DNA of 64,000 nucleotides, taken from assembly GCA_030538185.1 (NCBI GenBank), contig JAUNUK010000001.1, forward strand, positions 670,296 through 734,295. Reading direction: 5' to 3'. Position 1 is the stretch's first letter. The number at the start of each line of letters is the position of its first letter. Shown here in pieces: positions 26,828 to 36,254 of the stretch. Both the position numbers and the translations under genes were made by a program. Source of the DNA: Actinomycetaceae bacterium (GTDB taxonomy: Bacteria; Actinomycetota; Actinomycetes; Actinomycetales; Actinomycetaceae). The notes below the pieces were generated by a model. The model was not told the origin of the DNA. It did no database searches and saw nothing but the letters and a program-made list of their open reading frames with translations.

Positions 26828-26858
26828 GATAAGCTCAGGATCTTCACGATAGGCTCAG
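26828..26858. repeat. Direct repeat GATA(A/G)GCTCAG before trmI
   Basis: GATAAGCTCAG (26828-26838) and GATAGGCTCAG (26848-26858) are near-identical 11-mers exactly 20 bp apart, just upstream of the operon that starts with trmI. Two-turn spacing suits a dimeric regulator or a promoter element. The second copy is identical to an 11-mer in the large inverted repeat at 59945-60028. Confidence 0.5.
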
Positions 26859-26867
26859 CGAGTTAGT

Positions 26868-27947
26868 ATGGGACCTATGTCTGAAGCAATGGACCACGCA
26901 CCGGGTCAAACACTGACACATACGCCGACGCACGCACCGGGTCGCGGTCCTTTCCAGGCCGCAGAGCGCGTCCAATTGAACGATGCGCGTGGTCGAGGAC
27001 ATTCGATTTACCTAGAAGTTGGCGGCCTGGTTCACTCCCATCGCGGCACTATTTCGCATGATGACATTATTGGACAACCAGAAGGCTGTGTCATTAAAGC
27101 TGCTGATGGAACCCAGTTTCAAGTGCTACGCCCCACGCTGGTGGACTTTATCTTGACGATGCCAAGGGGAGCTCAAATCGTCTACCCAAAGGACTCCGCC
27201 ACCATTGTTATGGAAGGCGATATCTTTCCAGGTGCCCGCGTTATCGAGGCGGGTGTCGGTTCCGGTGCCTTAACTCTTGCTCTCCTGCAGGCGGTAGGCA
27301 CCCAGGGAAGTCTGCACAGCATCGAACGTCGTGAAGAGTTCGCCGACATAGCCTCAGCCAATGTTGAAATGTGGAACAGAGGGAAACACCCCGCTTGGCA
27401 GCTTTCTATTGGGGATTTATCCGAGGTTTTAAAACAAAAAGTTGAAGACCACAGTGTAGACCGCGTCGTCCTCGACATGCTTGCCCCGTGGGAAAACCTG
27501 GAGGAAGTAGCCAGAACTCTAACCCCTGGAGGGGTGTTGACCTGCTACGTTGCCTCGGTTACCCAGATGTCTAGGCTGGTGGAAGACCTGCGGAAAACTG
27601 GTGATTTCATGCGGCTTCGCTCACAAGAAGTTGTGGTGCGTCCCTGGCATGTTGAGGGCCTGGCTATCCGGCCAGAACACCGCATCGTTGGACACACGGG
27701 CTTTATCATTACTGCCAGACGTGTAGCCCCAGGCGTTAAAGCTCTAACGCTGCAGACCGAAGAGTCATCACTTGATCAAAAAACGCCGGATGATGCGCCG
27801 TGGCTAGACCCTGAACAATCCTGGGAAGAATTGGAAAAACAGGGCTCCACAATCTCCAAGAAAAGACTTCGTAGGATAGGTAGGGAAGCTCAGGCTAGGG
27901 TTGAACAGGTGAAACAGACTCAAGGCAAGAAGGCACACGATGAGTGA
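26868..27947 (+). CDS. trmI: tRNA (adenine-58-N1)-methyltransferase
   Basis: This 359-residue SAM-dependent enzyme methylates A58 in the tRNA T-loop. The N-terminal beta domain ends near residue 105 (RGAQIVYPKDSATIVME). The SAM motifs are VIEAGVGSGALTLALL and HSIERREEFADIASANVE, and DRVVLDMLAPWE holds the catalytic region. TrmI next to mpa/dop/pup is a conserved actinobacterial arrangement. Close in-frame ATGs at 26868, 26877 and 26889 leave the start uncertain. The stop lies within the mpa gene (8-bp overlap), making this the first gene of a tightly packed operon. Confidence 0.92.
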   Translation: MGPMSEAMDHAPGQTLTHTPTHAPGRGPFQAAERVQLNDARGRGHSIYLEVGGLVHSHRGTISHDDIIGQPEGCVIKAADGTQFQVLRPTLVDFILTMPRGAQIVYPKDSATIVMEGDIFPGARVIEAGVGSGALTLALLQAVGTQGSLHSIERREEFADIASANVEMWNRGKHPAWQLSIGDLSEVLKQKVEDHSVDRVVLDMLAPWENLEEVARTLTPGGVLTCYVASVTQMSRLVEDLRKTGDFMRLRSQEVVVRPWHVEGLAIRPEHRIVGHTGFIITARRVAPGVKALTLQTEESSLDQKTPDDAPWLDPEQSWEELEKQGSTISKKRLRRIGREAQARVEQVKQTQGKKAHDE

Positions 27948-29514
27948 TGTAGAAAATAAGATAGCTGACCTGGAGAGGACCGCTGTGTCTCTTTCCGAGA
28001 AGAACTCTCGGTTATCAAGTGCTTTGGCTGCCTCACGTGAAGAACTAGCCACGATGAAAGCCATAGTGGAACAGGTCAGCGAGCCCCCAAGCTCCTTTGC
28101 AATCTTTGAAAAATCCTTCCTGAACGAGAGACACGCACAGGTTGTAGCCCAAGGCAGACGCCTCATTGTCGCTGTTGCGCCCCAGGTGGCCTTGGTTGAT
28201 CTTCAAGCAGGGCAACAGGTGCGTCTCAATGAACGCATGGTGCTTTTTGAAGCAGATGACTACCCCACGCAAGGAGATGTAGTCGTTATCGCAGAGACCT
28301 TGGCAGATAATCGCGTGCTCGTGAAACCTGACGGCACCTCAGAAAAAGTTCTCGCTTTAGCCCGTCCTCTGCACAATATGGATTTGAACCCAGGGGATAC
28401 TTTGTTGGCAGACCTGCGCACAGGTCACGCCTTCGAACTTTTGGTGCGAGCCGAGGTCGAACAGCTTCTGGTGCCCGAGGTGCCCCACGTTCCTTATTCT
28501 TCGATTGGTGGTCTATCTGCACAAATAGAGCAGATACGAGACGCCCTCGAACTGCCTTTTGCCCACCCTGAGCTGTATGCGCGTTACGGCCTGAAGGCAC
28601 CCAAGGGCGTATTGCTTTACGGGCCTCCTGGTTGTGGCAAAACACTCATTGCCAAGGCCGTAGCGACCTCTTTGGCTGAGACCGCGCGAGGAAACGGTAA
28701 GGATGCATACTTCCTATCCATTAAGGGACCTGAACTGCTCAATAAGTTTGTGGGTGAAACGGAGCGGCAGATCCGTGCCATTTTCAACCGTGCACGTGAG
28801 CTGGCCAGCGAGGATGCCCCAGTCGTTATCTTCTTCGACGAAATGGAAGCACTTTTTAGAACGCGAGGCTCTGGGATTTCATCCGATGTGGAAAACATGG
28901 TCGTGCCACAGTTTTTGGCTGAGATGGACGGTGTCGAACAGTTGGATAACGTCGTCGTCATCGGCGCATCCAACCGCGAAGACATGATTGACCCGGCCGT
29001 TTTACGCCCTGGGCGCCTGGATGTGAAAATCAGGATTGAGAGGCCAGATGCCAAGGGTGCAGCCGAGATTCTGCGCATCTATTTGGACGAATCCCTGCCC
29101 TACGCCACACGCGAATTTGATGCCTTCGGAAGCCCGACGCAGGTTGTCCAAAGCCTCATCGCCCGAACCGTTAACCGTCTGTACGCCACGGCGCAAGAAA
29201 ATGCGTTATTCCACATCACCTACGTCTCAGGGCGGGAGAGCACGGTCTATTTGGGGGATATGGTAACCGGCGCGTTCCTGGCCTCCATTGTGGAAAGGGC
29301 AAAGAAAGCCGCGATCAAGGATCAGCTCCAAGGTAAGGGGGTGGGCATCTCGGCTGAACATTTACTTTCAGCGGTGACACAAGAAGCGGCGCAAACTGCT
29401 TCGATGATCGCTACCACCAGCCCCGACGAGTGGTCCAGAGTGATTGGGCACCGCAGCGAAAGGATCGTTGACGTGACGCCCCTGCACGGTGCAACTGGCG
29501 GTGATCCGCAATGA
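27940..29514 (+). CDS. arc: Proteasome-associated AAA+ ATPase (Mpa/ARC)
   Basis: This 524-residue hexameric unfoldase recognises Pup-tagged proteins. Residues 1-50 are a heptad-rich coiled coil (the Pup-binding helix), about 60-190 are tandem OB domains, and the AAA+ module follows with Walker A GPPGCGKT (near 228), Walker B VVIFFDEMEAL (near 297), sensor 1 VIGASNRED and arginine-finger region RPGRLDVKIRIERPD. Mycobacterial Mpa ends in a GQYL-type tail that docks into the 20S core. This protein ends ...LHGATGGDPQ and lacks that tail. Its stop overlaps the dop start (ATGA). Confidence 0.95.
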   Translation: MSDVENKIADLERTAVSLSEKNSRLSSALAASREELATMKAIVEQVSEPPSSFAIFEKSFLNERHAQVVAQGRRLIVAVAPQVALVDLQAGQQVRLNERMVLFEADDYPTQGDVVVIAETLADNRVLVKPDGTSEKVLALARPLHNMDLNPGDTLLADLRTGHAFELLVRAEVEQLLVPEVPHVPYSSIGGLSAQIEQIRDALELPFAHPELYARYGLKAPKGVLLYGPPGCGKTLIAKAVATSLAETARGNGKDAYFLSIKGPELLNKFVGETERQIRAIFNRARELASEDAPVVIFFDEMEALFRTRGSGISSDVENMVVPQFLAEMDGVEQLDNVVVIGASNREDMIDPAVLRPGRLDVKIRIERPDAKGAAEILRIYLDESLPYATREFDAFGSPTQVVQSLIARTVNRLYATAQENALFHITYVSGRESTVYLGDMVTGAFLASIVERAKKAAIKDQLQGKGVGISAEHLLSAVTQEAAQTASMIATTSPDEWSRVIGHRSERIVDVTPLHGATGGDPQ

Positions 29515-31133
29515 CGAATAACCCAGATCTCAGGGCAATCGGACTGGAGACAGAATTTGGCGTGTGGGATCCGGGAGATCCACAGGCCAATGCGATTGCG
29601 ATTTCTGCCGCCATTGTCCAAGCGTATGCCAACAAGTCAAGGGCAGGCCTAGTGGAGGCTGCTCCCGTAAGGTGGGACTACGGTTCTGAAGACCCGCTGG
29701 CTGACTTGCGTGGATATCGGATGGAGCGCGCGAATGCGCACCCGAGCCAGTTGACCGACAGACCCGAGAGCTTCGCTCCGCCGATTGAAGGCAGCTCCTA
29801 TGTGGAGGCATCCAGCCTGGAACGGCACATGTCCCCAGCCTCGACTTCGGTGGTTGTCGCCAATGGTGCGCGGTTTTATGTGGATCATGCGCACCCAGAG
29901 TATTCCTCACCCGAGGTCGCAACCCCACTCGATGCTGTCCTCTATGACCGCGCTGGTGAGGTCATTGGCAGGCGTGCGATGGCCTCAATTGCAGAACTTG
30001 GCCATGAAATCGTCTTGGTCAAGAACAATACTGATGGCAAGGGGCAATCTTACGGGGCTCACGAAAACTACCTGGTGCCTCGCAGCCTTCCTTTTGACGT
30101 CTTAGTGGACGTGTTGACCCCCTTCCTCATTACCCGCCCGATTGTCTGTGGTGCGGGAAGGGTGGGCTTGGGCATGCGTTCAAGTGAAGCCGGTTTTCAA
30201 ATTTCGGCGAGGGCGGATTTCGTCGAATCTGCCGTGGGTTTACAGACAACTTTCGACAGACCCATTATCAATACCCGTGACGAACCGCACGCCTCGGAGG
30301 CTTGGCGGCGTTTGCATATTATCAACGGGGATGCCAACCTCTTCGACGTGTCGACTTATCTTCGGGTGGGCACAACCGCGGCAGTGTTATGGATGCTTGA
30401 AGACTTATCGCCTGGTGTAGAAGCTGACTTGGGGAATTTGCGTATTGAGGGCGACCCAGTGCCATGTGTTGCGGCCGTGTCCAGGGACCTGAGTTTAAAA
30501 AAACCCATTATGCATTGCGCTGATGGCCAGGTGTACTCTTCCCTCGATATGCAACAGCGCCTGTGCTTACTTGTGAAACAAGAGATGACTAGGCGAGGCT
30601 ACTCAGGCTATCTGGATGACGTCGTGAGGCGTTGGGATGAGGTCTTGGAAAATTTGGATAAATCGCCCCATGAAGCAGCTCATCAGGTGGAGTGGTGTGC
30701 AAAGCTGCGACTCTTTGACGCCATGCGTGAGCGTATGAAGGCCACATGGAGCCACCCGAAACTTGCGGCTATGGATCTGCAGTGGGCAGATCTGCGGCCA
30801 CATAAATCCCTTGTGGAAAAATTGGATCAGTCCGGCCTCGTAGAGCGGCTTTTCACAAGAGAAGAAGTCCAAGAAGCCGTCAATACGCCACCCAAGGGGA
30901 CCAGGGCGCAACTGCGGGGATGCGCAGTTGCTCACCTTCCTCAGCTGCGAGCAGCAAGTTGGAATTCTTTGGTCGTCGAACACGCAAAGTCCACGCAGTA
31001 TTTGCGCTTGCCTTTGGGGGATCCGGGCGACATTCCCCAGCAAGAGCTACTGGCAGCATGCCGAACTGGCAGCCTGAGTCGACTCCTTGAGATACTGAGC
31101 GCTAAGACTGGTGAAGAAGAGGGGCAGGTATGA
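29511..31133 (+). CDS. dop: Deamidase/depupylase of Pup
   Basis: This 540-residue member of the glutamine-synthetase-like carboxylate-amine ligase family deamidates the C-terminal Gln of Pup and removes Pup from substrates. The nucleotide-binding start is AIGLETEFGV; the metal and nucleophile region is YVDHAHPEYSSPE (Asp125). The long insert after residue 37 (the Dop-loop, about 37-95) distinguishes it from PafA, as does the extra C-terminal length. It is needed here because the Pup protein ends in Gln. It is coupled to mpa and pup by ATGA overlaps. Confidence 0.95.
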   Translation: MTNNPDLRAIGLETEFGVWDPGDPQANAIAISAAIVQAYANKSRAGLVEAAPVRWDYGSEDPLADLRGYRMERANAHPSQLTDRPESFAPPIEGSSYVEASSLERHMSPASTSVVVANGARFYVDHAHPEYSSPEVATPLDAVLYDRAGEVIGRRAMASIAELGHEIVLVKNNTDGKGQSYGAHENYLVPRSLPFDVLVDVLTPFLITRPIVCGAGRVGLGMRSSEAGFQISARADFVESAVGLQTTFDRPIINTRDEPHASEAWRRLHIINGDANLFDVSTYLRVGTTAAVLWMLEDLSPGVEADLGNLRIEGDPVPCVAAVSRDLSLKKPIMHCADGQVYSSLDMQQRLCLLVKQEMTRRGYSGYLDDVVRRWDEVLENLDKSPHEAAHQVEWCAKLRLFDAMRERMKATWSHPKLAAMDLQWADLRPHKSLVEKLDQSGLVERLFTREEVQEAVNTPPKGTRAQLRGCAVAHLPQLRAASWNSLVVEHAKSTQYLRLPLGDPGDIPQQELLAACRTGSLSRLLEILSAKTGEEEGQV

Positions 31134-31318
31134 AACAGGAGCAGATCCATCCGCAAGGTGACCCAGGCGAACCCTTCGATGAGGGGGCGCAAGCCGCAGG
31201 TGGACAGGCGCAGATCTCTACCCAACATGTTGATGAGCTTTTGGATGAGATCGATTTGCTGCTGGAAACCGACGCTCAAAGCTTTGTCTCTGGCTTCGTG
31301 CAAAAGGGTGGACAGTGA
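31130..31318 (+). CDS. pup: Prokaryotic ubiquitin-like protein Pup
   Basis: This 62-residue, mostly disordered acidic protein tags lysines of target proteins. It has the conserved C-terminal part (DELLDEIDLLLETDAQ, the Mpa-binding helix) and ends FVQKGGQ. The terminal Gln must be deamidated to Glu by Dop before PafA can ligate it. The N-terminal half is less conserved, rich in Gly/Gln/Pro. ATGA and GTGA overlaps couple it to dop and pafA, leaving no room for prcB and prcA, which lie at this point in most actinobacteria. Confidence 0.96.
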   Translation: MKQEQIHPQGDPGEPFDEGAQAAGGQAQISTQHVDELLDEIDLLLETDAQSFVSGFVQKGGQ

Positions 31319-32700
31319 CCCGGATTGCACTCAAACGCCGCGTATTCGGTATAGAAACCGAGTACGGGGTGACCTGTGCGTCCACGGATGGCAGTGGGGC
31401 AAATCCCTTGGATGCCGATCAGGCAGCGCGTTTACTGTTTGCGCCACTTATGGAAAAAGGTCGGTCCTCGAATCTGTTTTTACCTAATGGGGGACGGCTC
31501 TATCTGGATGTCGGTTCACACCCGGAATACGCCACGGCCGAGTGCGACAGACTTGAGGATTTACTTGCCCAAGAGCAGGCAGGGGACAGCCTCCTGGCAG
31601 ATCTGATCACCCAGGCCAATGCGAAACTGAAAACCGATGGGATTGCGGGCACCCTACACGTTTTCAAAAACAACCTGGATTCCCAAGGCAACTCTTTTGG
31701 TTGCCACGAAAACTACCTCATGAGGCGTGACAAGGACTTTAGAAGCAAGGTGGACTCCCTAGTTTCTTTCTTTGTGACCCGACAGATCTTGACTGGGGCA
31801 GGGTGGGTACGACACGACGATGATGGCATTACCTACTGTCTTTCACAGCGTGCTCACCTCACAGACGATGCTGTGTCTTCTGCGACGACCCGTTCGCGCC
31901 CTATCGTCAATACCCGAGATGAGCCACATGCGGATGCCGATGTGTACCGGCGCCTGCACGTGATTGTGGGGGATACCAACGTGTCTCAAAGTGCCACGCT
32001 GTTGAAGGTTGGAGCCACCGATATGCTGCTTAGCTGCGTTGAGGCCGGCATCAGTTTCGACGACTTCGCCCTCGATAATCCTATGGAGGCTATTCGTCAA
32101 ATAACCGAGGACACAAGCGGAACCACCAAGGTTCTTATGGCAGATGGAAGCTATAAAAGTGCCCTTGACATCCAAGAAGGCATCCTTGCTTGGGTGGAAG
32201 AATCTTTAGATCCTGAAAGTCTGAGCGCCATGCACCATAAGGTTTTGAGCCTGTGGAAGGAGGGCTTACTCGCACTTCGACGCGACAACCAAGAGGAACT
32301 GGCCCGCAATTTTGATTGGGCTGCAAAACTGGTGTTGTTGAGGCGTTACATGCAACGCACGGGGGCTACTTTGGCAGATCCGCGTGTAGCGCGGCTTTGT
32401 CTTGCTTACCACGACATCACTGGCAGCGGTTTGAGGCTTGCTGAACGCGGTTTGCTTGCCACCCAGGTGGATTCCAGCGAGGTTTTGCGGGCCACAGAGG
32501 TGCCGCCTGCCACCACCAGAGCACATTTGCGAGGGCGGGTCGTTAAGACTGCTGAGGACAACAGACGTGATGTGACAGTGGATTGGGTGCACATTCGTCT
32601 TTTGGACGGAACACTGCCGACCGTGCTGTTGCACGATCCTTTCTTGACGCAATCCCCCGAGGTTGAAGCCGTTATCGCAGAGATTGAAAAACATGGCTGA
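31315..32700 (+). CDS. pafA: Pup-protein ligase
   Basis: This 461-residue enzyme uses ATP to phosphorylate the terminal Glu of deamidated Pup and joins it to lysines. Visible motifs are RRVFGIETEYGVT, LYLDVGSHPEYATAE (catalytic Asp65), the KNNLDSQGNSFGCHENYL loop and SRPIVNTRDEPHAD. It lacks the Dop-loop, which separates it from the paralogue two genes upstream. The GTG start overlaps the pup stop (GTGA), and the stop overlaps the next ATG by 8 bp. Confidence 0.96.
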   Translation: MTRIALKRRVFGIETEYGVTCASTDGSGANPLDADQAARLLFAPLMEKGRSSNLFLPNGGRLYLDVGSHPEYATAECDRLEDLLAQEQAGDSLLADLITQANAKLKTDGIAGTLHVFKNNLDSQGNSFGCHENYLMRRDKDFRSKVDSLVSFFVTRQILTGAGWVRHDDDGITYCLSQRAHLTDDAVSSATTRSRPIVNTRDEPHADADVYRRLHVIVGDTNVSQSATLLKVGATDMLLSCVEAGISFDDFALDNPMEAIRQITEDTSGTTKVLMADGSYKSALDIQEGILAWVEESLDPESLSAMHHKVLSLWKEGLLALRRDNQEELARNFDWAAKLVLLRRYMQRTGATLADPRVARLCLAYHDITGSGLRLAERGLLATQVDSSEVLRATEVPPATTRAHLRGRVVKTAEDNRRDVTVDWVHIRLLDGTLPTVLLHDPFLTQSPEVEAVIAEIEKHG

Positions 32701-34150
32701 TCCCGAGTTTCCCAAGCGCAGGCGCTCTATCCATAGACCTGAGGTGCAGTCTAGGTCGCCCAAGGTCCAAGAGCAGGACAGCAACGAGATTACAGGGGTT
32801 CCGATTGGGGACACCTCCACTGTGTTGAACGCTTGGCTTAGCAATCACGCTGGCAGACACGATGACGTACCAGTTCAAACCACAGAACAGTGGGTGCAAG
32901 TTGAGGTCGGGGATACCGGGGCTGTGCCGCGGGTAAGTAAAGACCCGGAAAAGCGTAAAAGGGATCGAGGCAGGCTTCGTCAGGGGACGCCAGATCTGCA
33001 AGAGCCCAAAGCGAGCACCCCAGCTGATGCCGTAGAAAACCCCAGAGACATACCGGAAAAACGACACCGCAGCAGACGCAGAGCGCTTCCGCCAACCTCG
33101 ACCCCGATGGTAGATACCTCAACCATTCCGGTGGTAAGACTTGAGACTCAAGGCGATAACCGGGCACCTGCGATCCCCGATGTTGCCGTGGCTGAATCTA
33201 AGCCCAAGGGCAATCAGAAAAAATCTCGGGGAGCCGATAATGTGATTGGCCGTTACTGGTGGGCCTTGGCCATTCTGGCGCTGATTTTGCTGATTGCACT
33301 GGGTTTGATGTGGTTCTTGAAAGCTAATACCACCAAAGAAGACGAGGTGCGGATTACAGTCACTGGACAAGTGGGGGCGACCCCGGTCGTCACTTTGGAA
33401 GGTGGCGCACTGCCGATCCAAGCGACCAAGGTGAAAACCCGAATTCAGGGGGCAGGACCAGAGATCGACCCACAGAAGCCAACCTTGTTGAAGGTTACGG
33501 TCTTTTCTGGAAAAGATGGCCGGAGGATTTCGCCTGCCCAGGACCCGGGGATCTTTGTTGTCAAGGACGGAAAAGACATCTTATCTGCTACGGCGATCCC
33601 TACAGTCATGACCGACGCTATTCAAGGGGCCACCGAAGGTTCGCGTCTGGTCCTCAGGCAGCCTGTGTCGGGCAAGGACGGGACTCTTATGGAGATTAAC
33701 GTCATTGACATTTTGCCGACCTCTGCTCAAGGGGATGTCGTGGAACTCCCGGCGGATCTGCCGGTGAATATGCAGGCAACAGAACCACCCATCATCAAAC
33801 CTCAAGGGGATGCTCCCTTCGAAACCCGTGTATTACCCATTGTTCGTGGCACCGGAAGTCAAATCAGACAGGGGCAGACACTCCTGATCCAGTATCGGAG
33901 CATTGCCTGGAATGCCCCGGACATTATGGTGCACGATACTTGGGTTGAGGGACCTGAAACCGTGGATCTCTCGAGGACGTGGGATGGGATTTCCAAGGGT
34001 TTGATCGACGTGAAGGTAGGTTCAAGAGTTTTATTGCTGCTCCCTGCTAGCGCGGCAGACGGAGTACATGCCTACGTCATGTTTGCCGATATTCTTGCAG
34101 CATGGGAAACACCAACGGGTGCCTCCACAACAACTTCGGAAGATGAGTGA
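32693..34150 (+). CDS. Membrane-anchored FKBP-like protein
   Basis: This 485-residue protein has a long, basic, disordered cytosolic part (residues 1 to about 195), one transmembrane helix ([20 protein letters not shown]) and an extracytoplasmic region. The last ~120 residues, from [19 protein letters not shown] through [24 protein letters not shown], resemble an FKBP peptidyl-prolyl isomerase fold; the segment at about 220-330 looks like a more degenerate second copy. FKBP genes commonly follow pafA in actinobacteria, usually with a signal peptide; the long cytosolic extension is unusual. Several aromatic active-site residues of FKBP are not clear, so isomerase activity is uncertain. It is coupled to pafA and hisF. 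Confidence 0.72.
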   Translation: MADPEFPKRRRSIHRPEVQSRSPKVQEQDSNEITGVPIGDTSTVLNAWLSNHAGRHDDVPVQTTEQWVQVEVGDTGAVPRVSKDPEKRKRDRGRLRQGTPDLQEPKASTPADAVENPRDIPEKRHRSRRRALPPTSTPMVDTSTIPVVRLETQGDNRAPAIPDVAVAESKPKGNQKKSRGADNVIGRYWWALAILALILLIALGLMWFLKANTTKEDEVRITVTGQVGATPVVTLEGGALPIQATKVKTRIQGAGPEIDPQKPTLLKVTVFSGKDGRRISPAQDPGIFVVKDGKDILSATAIPTVMTDAIQGATEGSRLVLRQPVSGKDGTLMEINVIDILPTSAQGDVVELPADLPVNMQATEPPIIKPQGDAPFETRVLPIVRGTGSQIRQGQTLLIQYRSIAWNAPDIMVHDTWVEGPETVDLSRTWDGISKGLIDVKVGSRVLLLLPASAADGVHAYVMFADILAAWETPTGASTTTSEDE

Positions 34151-34952
34151 GCATATGAATAGTTCCAGTCACACAAACCCCGAGGGCGTAGCGCTGCGAA
34201 TCATCCCTTGCCTGGATGTGGACGCAGGCAGGGTAGTAAAAGGCGTGAACTTCAAGGACTTACGTGATGCTGGGGATCCCGTTGAATTGGCACGCCGATA
34301 CAGTGAAGAAGGTGCCGATGAAATTACCTTCCTCGACATATCTGCCTCCGTGGAGGGGCGCGCCACCATGCACAACGTCGTAGAGGCAACAGCCTCCCAG
34401 GTCTTTGTTCCACTGACGGTCGGGGGAGGGGTGCGCAGTGTTGAGGACGTGGACCTTCTGCTCAGGCAAGGCGCCGATAAGGTCGGTGTCAATACCGCCG
34501 CCATTAGCAACCCCGAGTTGATCGACCAGGTGGCTTCGCGTTTCGGTAATCAGGTTCTGGTCTTGAGCGTGGATGCACGTCGCTGTGGGCAAGGTGTTAG
34601 CACCCCTTCTGGTTTCGAGGTGACCACACATGGCGGCAAACGTTCTACAGGTATTGATGCCCTAATGTGGGCCAAGGAAGCCCAAGAACGAGGCTGCGGA
34701 GAAGTCCTATTGAACTCCATGGATGCAGATGGGGTACAAGAAGGCTTCGATCTTCAGATGCTCAGCGCCGTACGTGAGATCCTCTCCATCCCACTCATTG
34801 CTTCTGGTGGGGCAGGCAAAGCTCAAGATTTTGTCGAGGCCGCGCGCCAGGGTGCTGATGCAATCTTGGCGGCCTCGGTCTTTCACTTTGGGATACTCAC
34901 TATTAAGGAAGTTAAAACAGCATTAGCATCTGCAGGTTTTATGGTGCGTTAG
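34143..34952 (+). CDS. hisF: Imidazole glycerol phosphate synthase subunit HisF
   Basis: This 269-residue TIM-barrel cyclase subunit of histidine biosynthesis uses ammonia from HisH to form IGP and AICAR. Active-site residues are present: Asp in [16 protein letters not shown] and Asp in VLSVDARR; phosphate-binding loops are [11 protein letters not shown] and [11 protein letters not shown]. The ATG at 34143 overlaps the FKBP stop by 8 bp; an ATG at 34155 is also possible. Histidine genes next to pupylation genes are not the usual order in mycobacteria. hisH is not in the window. Confidence 0.95.
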   Translation: MSEHMNSSSHTNPEGVALRIIPCLDVDAGRVVKGVNFKDLRDAGDPVELARRYSEEGADEITFLDISASVEGRATMHNVVEATASQVFVPLTVGGGVRSVEDVDLLLRQGADKVGVNTAAISNPELIDQVASRFGNQVLVLSVDARRCGQGVSTPSGFEVTTHGGKRSTGIDALMWAKEAQERGCGEVLLNSMDADGVQEGFDLQMLSAVREILSIPLIASGGAGKAQDFVEAARQGADAILAASVFHFGILTIKEVKTALASAGFMVR

Positions 34953-35001
34953 TGGCCTACGCGCAACAATGTACTAATGCCCATCAAAGGTGAGGAATGA
35001 T

Positions 35002-35391
35002 GTGACTGAACTACCACCAGGTCTAGAAGATAGGCTCAAACGTGACCAGCATGGCCTTATCTGTGCGGTCATCCAAGAAGAAATCACAGATCAGGTTCTT
35101 ATGGTTGGCTGGATGGACGATGAAGCACTCGCCCGCACCTTAGATACTGGTCGCGTAACCTTTTGGTCCAGGTCACGCCAAGCTTATTGGCGTAAAGGTG
35201 ACACTTCGGGACATGCCCAATTTGTGCACTCGCTTCGGATCGACTGTGATGGAGACGCGTTGTTAATCCGTGTCACACAGATCGGGGCCGCTTGCCACAC
35301 AGGTGAACATTCCTGTTTTGACGAGGGTGGTCTCATCAAGGTCTTTGACGTCGACGCCCAAGAGTTCGCTAAAAGGAGGGCAGGATCATGA
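35002..35391 (+). CDS. hisI: Phosphoribosyl-AMP cyclohydrolase
   Basis: This 129-residue enzyme opens the purine ring of PR-AMP in histidine synthesis. The core motifs are [33 protein letters not shown] and a metal-binding [11 protein letters not shown] cysteine/histidine set. Length and lack of a HisE domain show the monofunctional form. GGTGAGG at proper spacing selects the GTG at 35002; an in-frame GTG at 34990 is less likely. The stop overlaps trpC (ATGA). Confidence 0.94.
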   Translation: MTELPPGLEDRLKRDQHGLICAVIQEEITDQVLMVGWMDDEALARTLDTGRVTFWSRSRQAYWRKGDTSGHAQFVHSLRIDCDGDALLIRVTQIGAACHTGEHSCFDEGGLIKVFDVDAQEFAKRRAGS

Positions 35392-36251
35392 CAGTTCTAG
35401 ATGACATTGTTGGTGGGGTCCTCGAAGATTTGGCTGTAAGAGAGGCACAAGTCCCGCTTGAACAGCTCAAGGACATGGCACTCAAGGCTCCCTCTCCACG
35501 GGACGGTCTGTCTGCTTTGCGAACAGGTCCAGGAAAAATCTCGGTCGTGGCCGAGGTGAAACGCTCCAGTCCCTCCAAAGGTGCGCTTGCAGACATTCCT
35601 GATCCTGCCGCATTAGCTCGCTCTTACCAAGAAGGTGGTGCCTCGGCAATATCGGTTTTGACTGAGCAGCGTCGCTTCGGTGGTTCATTGGCTGATTTAG
35701 AGGCCGTTCGTGCGGCTGTGGACATACCGGTTTTGCGCAAGGATTTTATCGTCACCCCTTACCAAGTACACGAGGCCAGGGCGTATGGGGCAGATCTGGT
35801 GTTGCTAATTGTGGCTGCCCTGGACCAGACAGTGCTGGAGTCCCTCATTGAAAGAATCGAGTCTCTGGGGATGACCGCCCTCGTCGAAGCTCATTCTCGC
35901 CTTGAAGCCCGCCGAGCTGTCCAAGCGGGGGCGTCCCTGATCGGTATTAATGCCCGGGACCTGACTACCTTGAAGGTAGATCGCTCCACCTTTGAACAGG
36001 TCGTCGATGTGTTGCCACCCGATATTACGGTTGTGGCCGAGTCAGGTATTCGGGGACCACACGATGTTTTCGAATATGCCCGCTGTGGAGCCGATGCAGT
36101 CTTGGTTGGAGAAGCCCTGGTCACTGGAGGGTCACCTCAAGAGGCCGTGCGAGACATGGTGGCCGCTGGCGCGCATCCGTCACTGCGTTTCGACAGGCGT
36201 TCTCGTGTGCGTGCCACGGGGATTGATAGCCAAATAGAAGAACAGGGATAG
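35388..36251 (+). CDS. trpC: Indole-3-glycerol phosphate synthase
   Basis: This 287-residue TIM-barrel enzyme of tryptophan synthesis converts CdRP to indole-3-glycerol phosphate. All catalytic motifs look intact: [13 protein letters not shown] (Glu and Lys), [29 protein letters not shown] and VVAESGIRG. In mycobacteria and Streptomyces the same hisI-to-lgt interval also holds trpB and trpA and often trpE; here only trpC is present, between hisI (4-bp overlap) and lgt (3-bp gap). Confidence 0.95.
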   Translation: MTVLDDIVGGVLEDLAVREAQVPLEQLKDMALKAPSPRDGLSALRTGPGKISVVAEVKRSSPSKGALADIPDPAALARSYQEGGASAISVLTEQRRFGGSLADLEAVRAAVDIPVLRKDFIVTPYQVHEARAYGADLVLLIVAALDQTVLESLIERIESLGMTALVEAHSRLEARRAVQAGASLIGINARDLTTLKVDRSTFEQVVDVLPPDITVVAESGIRGPHDVFEYARCGADAVLVGEALVTGGSPQEAVRDMVAAGAHPSLRFDRRSRVRATGIDSQIEEQG

Positions 36252-36254
36252 GTA

